From Topomyia yanbarensis (lineage: Eukaryota; Arthropoda; Insecta; Diptera; Culicidae): DNA of 64,000 bases. Location of the stretch: positions 304,327,115-304,391,114 of the forward strand of contig NC_080672.1 in NCBI RefSeq assembly GCF_030247195.1, written 5' to 3'. Under the pieces are notes generated by a model that was not told the origin of the DNA, did not search any database, and saw only the letters and a program-made list of their open reading frames with translations. Within the stretch, counting starts at the first letter, position 1; each line of letters begins with the position of its first letter. A program made the position numbers and the translations under genes. This document shows positions 55,343 to 64,000 of this stretch, one piece after another.

Positions 55343-56909
55343 TTTCGTTAAAAAGCTCATTACTATTTCTAGTCTTTAATGCAACTAAAGACGACTTCTC
55401 AAAAAAAAATTCTGTTCCCATCATTTTGTTTATAATTTGATTTTCTGAAAAAGTCAAGGGAATTTGATATTCTTCAAGGCCCTTGTCGAATTTTTCATTT
55501 CCGATGAGCATATGAGCTCCAATCCATGGTAAATTGCAATTGCAAAAATTGTTGTTCAAGACAAAAAACCTTAATTAATTTTGCCTTCCCATTTTCAAAA
55601 AAAAAGTTTGAAAATGACAGACACTGGATTAAAAACTTGTATACCCCCAGTATAGTAATGTTCAGCGTAGATTAAATATTATGTCAGTGTCACAAGAAGC
55701 GCGCACCACTTTCTGAAACTCGGTGAGTCTTTGCGCAAATAATTAAATTTAGCAACGCCCTTCATTAAAATAGGTGAGCCCTTATTCCAACTATTTATGG
55801 ATGTGCTGCCAGTTTATTGTTTTTCAACCACGTGCGACGAATTAACATACTTTGACGGTTGCTATGTACGCAATCGTGTGATTTGAATGTCATTAATTTT
55901 TATTCATTGCTATTGTCCGCTTGACTTCTAATATTAGATATATTTTATGTTTGTGGCATTTACCAATGGGTAGGTGAATTGTTAATTAGATTCCAATTCC
56001 ATAAAAGAACGCTTTGATATGTTCCGATAAGCATCACGATGGTGACTCTTCAAAGCCGTTATCACATTGGATCGGGCTTTGTTAAGGGACCTCCCAAATT
56101 GTATCTTCACAATATCAGCAACGCTCGAGTATACCTGTCTACCCCATCTACCTACCTACATACCGATTGAATTTCCCTTGCACCTTCTCCGAGTTTTCCG
56201 ATCTCACAAAGCAGCAGCAACTCAGCGCGAGAATCTGCTGCCGAGATCTTCGCTTACATTAACGTCTAATTACTGTCTGTCTGTCTGCTCGGCTGACTGA
56301 GTTGCCTTTGGGGAAGATGCGCCCGCCGCGTCGGATGAAGACGTTAATGATAATTACGATTTTTCTCGTAGCATTGCACCATAAAAAAAAAATCTTCCCA
56401 GTCCCACTTCCCCCACGGTTCAGAGTTTATTTTTTTGCTTCAGTGCGATCGGTGCCCAACTTCTGCCACCATCGACACTAATCCATCCGAATTTACGAGT
56501 AAACATCAGCTCTTTCCTACATACATACGTGTACAGACAAACTTCGGACGGACACGGAGGAGGTCGTCTGTGCAAATTTGTTGCGAAACGATAAAAAAAA
56601 GTATGCTAGGAAGTTGTGCAGAATTTTTTCCGCTATAAAGTACCCAGGAGGGGGGATCACCACGGTCGGTACGAAACAGTTGGGCTGGGCTGGTTCATGA
56701 ATAAATTCGAACAAAATTAAAGCTGCAGTAGTGGTTCCTAAAAGTATGAAAAAAGCAAAAAAAAACAATCGGAGGAAGTGTCTTTTGTGTGTGCTAAATT
56801 TGATTGTTTGTAGAATGAAAAACAAAACAAAAAGGAAAAGTGTGCGCTTGATCTCAAATTCAGCGTTGCTATTAACATCGGTGTGATAAAATCATATTTT
56901 ATCTATGTA
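55343..56909. other. Mostly unique DNA, no recognised gene
   Basis: Region 56040-56660 is GC-richer with mixed short frames and no known domain. No repeats shared with the rest of the window. Candidate intronic or regulatory sequence. Confidence 0.35.
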
Positions 56910-57301
56910 GGGTCGGTGCTCCTATAGTTGAGGTGTACCAATAGTTGCACTAGTGAAATATTCGCCTAATTTAGGAGCTAACTGTCACCAAACAAGTTTT
57001 GATTCATACATGACACTAATATCATGCAAAAAAAAAATTCACTACAAAAACAATTGAAAAATTGTTTTCTTTCAATTTTGAGCTCCCTTGTACCTATAGA
57101 AATCAATGTAATTTGCAATAATAGGATCCAAAATTAGCAATTGCACCACTACACGTGTTTAGTATACATAAATTGGTTAATAAGCAATATTTATCTTTTT
57201 TCTGCCATGTAAGGTTTGGAAGCTTTCGTTTAAATATCAACAAAGCCATCGATTTTTAACGAAAGTTTTCCTTCACTCTACGGCTATTGGTACATCGACC
57301 C
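56910..57301. mobile_element. 392 bp MITE, TA target duplication
   Basis: The left end GGGTCGGTGCTCCTATAG and right end CTATTGGTACATCGACCC are inverted. TA flanks both (56908-56909, 57302-57303). Next to the termini, GGTGTACCAATAG and CTATTGGTACATC also pair. Confidence 0.7.
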
Positions 57302-57604
57302 TACACCGAAAACCATAACTTCTTATAAGAGACAATTGTTTTAATTCACGTGGGTAAGCGGTCCTTTCAAATAGTAGAACCAAGTCGTTTAGCAATTACG
57401 CATTTATCATACATCAGTTCAACAGCTGCTTCTGAGGTCGTACTTGAAATTACACACTAAAAATATTAATAGCACAGTTGACGTAAATGGCATCGCAGCG
57501 TATTTTTTGTCTGACCATAGAATCGGGTAATTCAGTCTACATCCATTATCGTTTGAACGTTTTGAACAGTTGGGCTTCTCAATGGTTTTGTTTTATGGAC
57601 AGTA

Positions 57605-58976
57605 CACCGAGCAAAAAGCATCTGAGAATTTTATAAGTCTCGACATATGAACCAGCCTTCTGACGATGCCATTGAACGCTTTAGAATGTCATAGGCAGGC
57701 TTATGAATTCATTTATCTTTATTCATGCACTCCATAGACGTACAAATAATGTATTTCATAAAACAGTCTTATGACTTCGCTCCAATATATGCGTTTAAGA
57801 ATTTCATAAGTTTTTCTTATGAAACCCATATGAAATCTGTTATTGATTCTATAAAATTGTATTTTGTTTTTCGTAAACGTCACTTTTGTGAAAAGTTCAT
57901 AATTGTTTCTTATGAATTCAGTACTGGCCTGCACGGCCAACCAGAAGCTAATGGTTTCAGGCCAGCACTTTTTGATTACCGCTGTTTCAAACAAAAGAAG
58001 TGAGATTTTTGTCAAATTGCTACAAAATTTTAAATAATTGTTTTTTATGTTATTGAATAAATTACTATGAGCATTAAATCAGTTTACATGGTTATGATTT
58101 TTACAGAAGATATCCGATTATTTGAAATGAAATAAGTTGTGCATATAATTAGTGTCTGACGCGTATTTTATGATTATCAAAATCATTTGAGAAGTAACAA
58201 TCATTATCATTCAGTTGTCTAAGCCCAGTTTCCCACGAAATATTAACGAATCGTTGCTCATTATGTACAAATTTTACCTTTTAATGAGTTTTCTCTTCAA
58301 TCTTCTGAAGGGATCTACACTTGGCGGTTCATTTGTCCCGAATTTAGTTCAACAAGATGACCAGACTAATGAACTCATTATGAATGACGTTCATGTTTTA
58401 CAATTCTCGGTGGTTTGTTTACTTTGTCAGTTGCGTGAGTTCGAGTGCAACGGGTTCCCATCTGTTAATTTCAAACTCACGTACTCCCATGTAAACAAAC
58501 CACCGAAAATTGTTAAACGAAGTTCATCCGGCTCATTTTGGGGTTATGTCGGTTGGTGTAAAACCTAATATCCTCTAAAGGTTGATTTTTACTGTTGATT
58601 TTTTGTCTACTAAAATGCTCGAGAAATGTCAGCCATGTTCTATTTTTTATATAAATGTATAATAATATCCATAAAAAAAACTTATGACATTCTTTCGAAC
58701 ATTGTAATGAAATTCATAAGACTGTTCTATGGAAATCATTATTTCTACTATATTTTCTGCGTATAAATATCAGCAATTTTCATAAATGGGCACCTATGGC
58801 GTTCATTCGGACATTTTCATAAATTTCATAAGACTGTCTTATGAAAATAATAAGAGATGGATTTGGAAAATTTCCCCTCCAAATCATAAGACAAACTTAT
58901 AAAATCCATTAAAAATCCTTATGTCCGAAAGTCATAAGACGTTTTTATGGAAATTCAAAGCAAATTTTGCTCAGTG
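57605..58976. mobile_element. 1.37 kb MITE with CACCGAGCAAA ends and repeated CATAAGAC palindromes
   Basis: The left end is CACCGAGCAAAAAGC and the right end GCAAATTTTGCTCAGTG, with TA on both sides (57603-57604, 58977-58978). The motif TCATAAGACNNNCTTATGA or its half occurs at least eight times, near both ends. The centre (58388-58530) has its own hairpin, TTACAATTCTCGGTGGTTTG and the complement CAAACCACCGAAAATTGTTA. Fits a Tc1/mariner-type non-autonomous element. Confidence 0.75.
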
Positions 58977-60129
58977 TATTTGCGATCAACAGTGATGCCA
59001 GTTTTCTTGTAGTAATTGTTGTTATTTCCAAAGAGAATAGGAAAAGAGACGAATAGTGTGAAGCCAAAAATACCTTATTGAGCAGACCAATCGTGCAATG
59101 TAAATAAACATTACTCATGCCTGAGTTGGAGGAGATAAGTATTGTAAATCTATCAAAAAAAAAATTTGAATTTTCGTCAGAATTTAGTGCAATCGTGATT
59201 GTAAGGTGCATTCTAGAGTCTATGTATGAGTAAAAACAAGTTTTAGAATTATTTCATCTCTTTGTTTCGAAATGCACATCGTTTGATAAACAAATCCAAC
59301 GATCGACAAAAGGTTTGTTTTCAAAATATAATAGGAGTCATTTAAAGTGCTGCCTTTGGAAACGGTTGCCAAATTCTAGTGTTGAAATCATCGTAAAGGG
59401 AGTGTTGCCGTTTTGACTGATTTTCACTCTGCGTCTCTTTCACTATTCTCTTTGGTTATTTCGACTGATTGGTAGTTTTATTGTTTTTATCTTGTAAGTG
59501 TAGTCATAAAGTGTTTATAGTCAAATTGTGGCTATGTCACAGACGTACAGACAAAGCACTTTAAACAAAATGAATAGTTTACACTGTCCGTATTTCGGTA
59601 CTATTATTTGAGCACCATCCAGTCTAATTATCTGTGCTATCAGGTCTACCAGTTCATCCACTCCTCAAAAATCATCCGATTCGGCATTTTTACGCATATC
59701 GCACTCAATGGTAATGCCACGGTCAGGCACAATCCCACTGTCGAGTCGATTGTGGTTTCCAACGTGCGTTTTTATTGTTTGTATATATGTATGTAATACG
59801 AACGATTCAATTACACAGATGATCGGTTTCGACTCACAGTCACAGCAACTGGCAGCAGAGTTGGTGGCGAACCAGTGAGATGTGTCGAATTTTCCGGTCT
59901 AATGAGCTTTGTGTCGTGTTTTTGGCGCAGAATCGGAAACCGTTGCTGCATTCATTGATTGGTGATGAAATGTGTTGAAGCAATATGTACGTCGATGGAT
60001 TTGGTCGGCCCTGCTACATGACTACTGCAAAAACAGGAGAACTTGATACAGATAAATTCATTGAAGACGATTGCGGTCTTCTACAAATGACTGGTTCTAA
60101 TGCTCAATCTTAGAGAAAAAATCTGCCTG
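58977..60129. other. Unassigned, partly unique DNA
   Basis: No repeat or protein domain was recognised. GC content rises at 59820-60010. Confidence 0.35.
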
Positions 60130-60270
60130 TTGGGGGACAGGCATGGCGTAGTTGTTAAATCGATTGCCTTGTACGCCGCTCGCCTGGGTTAGATTTCCAA
60201 CCCCGCACATGGGGTTAGAGATTTTTCTAACCCGAAAAGAGGTGAATCAGCGCCGGCGAAACACTAGGAA
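60130..60270 (+). mobile_element. tRNA-derived SINE (Feilai-like), truncated
   Basis: The head has a good A box (TGGCGTAGTTG in GGCATGGCGTAGTTGTTAAA) and a mutated B box (GGTTAGATTTC). It is followed by CCAACCCCGCACATGGGG, the inverted pair GGGTTAGAGATTTTTCTAACCC, and GAGGTGAATCAGC. The 3' tail is missing. The decaying LINE starts shortly afterwards. Confidence 0.65.
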
Positions 60271-60299
60271 GGTATCTCCGATAACATTAATTTATTTAG

Positions 60300-62700
60300 T
60301 TCAACATCAATTTCATGATAACACTGAATCAACAATTTACCTCCACAACACTCGATTTGTAGCTGCAGCTCTCCAACGTCGGTTACGCCCAACACTCGCC
60401 AAATCACGTTCCACCTGGTCCGCTAATCGTGCTCTCTGCGCTCCTCGCCTTCCTGTACCAACCGGATCATTAGCGAACTCCATCTTTGCAGGATTGTTGT
60501 CCGGCATTCTTGCAACATGCCCTGCCCACCGTATCCTTCCAGCTTTGGCAACCTTTTGGATACTGGGTTCGCCATAGAGTGCAGCGAGCTCGTGGTTCAT
60601 CCTTCGCCGCCACACACCGTTCTCCTGCACACCGCCGAAGATCGTCCTTAGCACCCGTGTGTCGCTCGAAAAGTCCTAGCGCTTGCAGGTCCTCCTCGAG
60701 CATGGTCCATGTCTGGTGCCCGTAGAGAACCACCGGTCTTATAAGCGATTTATACATGGTGCATTTAGTGCGGGGGTGAATCTTTCTTGACCGCAGTTTC
60801 TTCTGGAGCCCATATTAGGCCCGACTTCCACTGATGATGCGTCTTCGGATTTAACGGCTCACGTTATTGTCAGCCGTTAATAAGGATCCTAGGTAGAAAA
60901 AATCCTCCACTACCTCGAAAGTATCCCCGTCGATCGTAACGCTGTTTCCTAGCCGGATCCTGTCGTTTTCGGTTCCGCTTACCAGCATATACTTTGTTTT
61001 GGACGCATTTACCACCAGTCCGACCTTCGAGTTTCAGGCGGGTGTACAGGTCTACCACCATTCGAAATGTTCGGGCGATAATGTCCATGTCGTCCGCGAA
61101 GCATACAAATTGGCCGGATTTCGTGAAGATCGTGCCCCGGATGTTGAGCCCGGCTCGTCGTATCACACCTTCCAGAGCGATGTTGAATAGTAGACACGAG
61201 AGTCCATCACCTTGTCTCAGTCTCCGTCGAGATTCGAATGGACTTGAAAGTTCACCCGAAATCTTTACGCTGTTTTGTATATTATCCATCGTTGCTTTGA
61301 TCAGTCGAGTCAGCTTCCCGGGAAAGCTGTTTTCGTCCTTGATTTTCCATAGCTCTTCGCGGTCGATACTGTCGTATACCGCCTTGAAGTCGATGAACAG
61401 GTGATGCGTTGGGACCTGGTATTCACGGTATTTCTAGATGTTTTGCCGTACGGTGAAGATCTGGTCCGTTGTCAATGAAGCCGGCTTGATAACTTCCCAC
61501 GAACTCATTGACTTTAGGTGATAGACGACGGAAGATGATCTGGGATAGCACTTTGTAGGCGGCATTCAAAATGGCGATCGCTCGGAAGTTCTCACACTCC
61601 AAATGGTCGCCTTTCTTGTGAAGGGGCAGATCACCCCTTCTTTCCACTCCTCCGGTAGCTGTTCGGTTTCCAAGAACCTGACTACTAACCGGTGCAGACA
61701 AGTGGCCAACTTTTCCGGGCCCAACTTCTGCGATACCATCTTTGCCAGCTGCTTTGTTGTTCTTGAGCTGTTGGATGGTATCCTTAACTTCCGTCAACGT
61801 GGGAGTTGGTTCATTCCCGTCCTCAACTGCACTGAAGTAGTCAAATCCTCCCTTGCCTTGGTCATCTGTACCTACATTACCCTCGCCGTTCAGGTGCTCG
61901 TCGAAGTGCTGCTTCCACCTTTCGATCACCTCACGGTTATCCGTCAGCAGGCTCCCGTCCTTATCCCTACATATTTCGGCTTGCGACACGAATCCTTTGC
62001 GGGATGCGTTGAGCTTCTTCCAGATGGCGTTTTTTTCTCCCGGGAGAGGCGTGTCTGCTGCCTCCGCTTCTGTTTGTATCGTTCCACATTCTGTCGGGTT
62101 CCATGCTGCAGCATGACCGCTTGCGCTGCAAAACCGCTCTGCACTCCTCGTCGAACAAATCGTTCCGTCGTCTGCGTTCCTCGTACCCGACAATGTCCTC
62201 AGCTACGTTGTTGATGGCTGCTTTTACTGTTCTCCAGCAGTCCTCTAGAGGGGCACGTCGAGCTCTGCCTCGTTCAGCAACGCTGCCTCAAGGTGCTGCG
62301 CGTATGCAGTGGCGACATCTGACATCAGTCGCTCCAGATCATACCGAGACGGCCGTCGGTACCGTACATGATAGTTTTGGGCGCAATTTAACCATCACCA
62401 GGTAGTGGTCAGAGTCGATGTTAGCGCCACGGTAGGTCCTAACGTTGATAATGTCGGAGAAGTGCCGTCCATCGATCAGGACGTGATCGATTTGTGATTC
62501 CGTCTGTAGTGGTGATCTCTAAGTGTAACAATAAGGGAGGCTGTGCTGGAAGAAAGTGCTACGAATGTTCTTGGAGGCGGCGAAATCAATGAGGCGAAGG
62601 CCGTTCGTATTCGTCAGCTGGTGAGCGCTGAACTTTCCAATCGTCGGTCTGAATTCCTTCTCCTGGCCTACTTGAGCGTAACTCCGATAACATACTGGCT
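60300..62700 (-). pseudogene. 5'-truncated LINE ORF2 (endonuclease-RT), many frameshifts
   Basis: Read on the minus strand, the C-terminal endonuclease comes first (62640-62390: [32 protein letters not shown] and [12 protein letters not shown] with catalytic SDH). A linker and RT follow (from about 62190: IWKKLNASRKGFV, IQQLKNNKAAGKDGI, CENFRAIAILNAAYKVLSQI). The RT active site is next, with RRLRQGDGLSCLLFNIALE and FVCFADDMDI (FADD near 61100-61089). The C-terminal region (60760-60340) shows RPVVLYGHQTW, RIRWAGHVARMP and RRGAQRARLADQVERDL. Stops and shifts separate the pieces. The style fits an RTE-like or related mosquito LINE; I could not fix the clade. Confidence 0.8.
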
Positions 62701-62789
62701 TAATGGAGGTCGATTTGAATATTTATCCATTGGCAAAATATTCCCGATAAATCTCCTTTTCGATATAAATTATATTCATCTAATACAAC

Positions 62790-63410
62790 AAGCCCCTGGA
62801 AGGTCTTCTTCCGTACTGAATATAACCCATTTAACATCACCGATATATCACGTAAGCTAACTAAACAACACTCGGCCGCATACGAAGAAGAATCTTGTCT
62901 ACGTACCCGCCGGGGAAGTAGAGATTGATGGTGTAATCTCCGACAGGGGCCTTAAATGCGAAATATGGGGTTGGCTCCTTTCAGAACCCTTTGCTTCAGT
63001 CAGTGAAAATTCTGGTTTGCAAGCAAATGCGTTCAGCACAAATCCAGGAGTATAAGAACTTTTTTTCGATCAATCTCATGTCGACTCTTTCGTCGGATCT
63101 ACTCTTCCTATCTTTGTTTTTTTCAACGGAGCTCGTCTACTTATTCATTTTTTTGTGCATCAGGGTATGCCGTCATTGCGAACAATTGAGCCATACAGCT
63201 GCCCAATATAGAAACGTAGAAACCACGACTAATTTCTGCGCTCCCTTGTCCACTACAGAGTGAGGAGTCTGACAATCCCATTTGGGAAACATGTTTTAAT
63301 GTGCCTATAAATTTTCGAAAAAAGTAAATCATTTCCTCTCCTAAGCTGCCTCGTAAAGGCCTGATAGTGTCATTTTATGGGTGCTATTACAAAACCGAAG
63401 TAAGTGGCTC
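62790..63410 (+). pseudogene. Third I-clade LINE remnant (ORF1 fragment)
   Basis: The plus strand carries I-clade ORF1 motifs in decaying frames: YVPAGEVEIDGVISDRGLKC (about 62900-62960), then LQSVKILVCKQMRSAQIQEY (from 62994) and CRHCEQLSHTAAQY (about 63167), a zinc knuckle whose last Cys is lost. The end of ORF1 (CTGCCTCGTAAAGGC) lies near 63345, matching 19600-19615 of the first copy. Stops are frequent. It abuts the minus-strand LINE on the left and family C on the right. Confidence 0.7.
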
Positions 63411-63424
63411 CTCGTCAAAATTAA

Positions 63425-64000
63425 TACCGTAAATCGGGGTGACATTGATCACTTTTCGAAGTAATCATTGCATATTTTTAGACACAACACATTTTTTTCA
63501 AGTTTAATATTTTTAAACCATGTACTGATGTATGGAGAACAAGATTGGATGGTTTCACCTAAAACTGTCCGCTTACAGCTATTTTTCCAAAAATGATTTC
63601 AAGTTGAAGTCCGTTTTCGTATTTCGGGGTGACTTTGATAACCTGCATGTTCACCCACATTAAGTTATTGATGTCAATGTTTTTCATTCAAATGTTTGTT
63701 TAAACTAATTCTGGAAAGATACTCATTGTTAAATAGATGTTAATTGGTATTATACAAAGTATTTCAATGTACTGTAAAATTCGAGTAACCAAAATTTAGA
63801 ATCGTATAATTTGTGTTCAACAAAAATAAATACAAGATTCTGAAAACCTTTAAAACTGTTAAAATTGTTTTATTTCAATGCTTTATCAATGTACAAAAAG
63901 TTTCATCCATTTTAACACGTTGGAATATTGAACAATAAAAAAATGTTGCGAATTTTAGCTTAAAATAATTTGAAATAATTGCCAACTAGTTTCACAAAAA
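63425..64000 (+). repeat. Interspersed repeat family C, copy running off the window
   Basis: It begins ACCGTAAATCGGGGTGACAT and matches 7321-7832 in inverted orientation up to about 63930. The last ~65 bases match 2333-2400 in inverted orientation, so the family extends beyond what the 7321 copy shows. Truncated by the window edge. Confidence 0.75.

Overview
The window is eukaryotic and looks like the genome of a mosquito, most likely a culicine of the Aedes type. It is AT-rich, lacks bacterial gene organisation, and is packed with nested transposable elements. The repeat cast fits what I know of Aedes genomes: tRNA-derived SINEs resembling Feilai, I-clade, R1-type and Jockey/CR1-type LINE remnants, a Ty3/gypsy element, and very many palindromic MITEs. 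The genus is an inference from memory of these families, not from a search. I found no intact host protein gene and no tRNA, rRNA or CRISPR. The only long intact reading frame is the pol gene of the gypsy-type retrotransposon (28824..32000, minus strand).

Layout. 1-13 kb is intergenic or intronic DNA with palindromic MITEs (597-1020, 9479-10175, a large foldback at 10297-11903), a clustered inverted array (8695-9478), a ~300 bp tandem satellite-like array (11935-13020), and copies of three interspersed families called here A (microsatellite-bearing), C (CACCCCGGTTTACGG ends) and D. 13.6-16.4 kb is GC-richer, mostly unique DNA and a candidate exon or regulatory island.

17.1-36.3 kb is a deep nest. 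An R1-type LINE remnant (zinc knuckles at 17178-17410, endonuclease at 23192-23905) is split by a 1141 bp hAT-type MITE (8 bp TSD GCGGCGGG) and by a 4.5 kb I-clade LINE (14 bp TSD). A second I-clade remnant (23906-24633 and about 35420-36250) is split by a 10.5 kb hAT-like composite (24634-35119, TSD TACATAGC). The composite contains family A repeats, a mariner-like fragment, two MITEs and the gypsy element, which itself sits inside a family A copy.

36.3-46.6 kb is a second nest. A Jockey/CR1-type endonuclease on the minus strand is split by a 2.2 kb hAT-like palindrome (36956-39139), a 5.1 kb hAT-like element (39264-44409, TSD GAGGATAG) and a 1.8 kb long-TIR element with CACGGTG ends and a 5 bp TSD (44670-46451). 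46.6-49.4 kb and 55.6-56.9 kb are further mostly unique islands. 49.4-59 kb is mainly long-TIR MITEs. 60.1-64 kb holds a tRNA-derived SINE, a 5'-truncated decayed LINE on the minus strand, an I-clade ORF1 fragment, and a family C copy running off the window end.

The elements do not form a pathway. Their target-site duplications and mutual interruptions give a relative insertion history. The unique islands separated by repeats would fit a large intron or regulatory domain of a host gene whose exons are not recognisable here.
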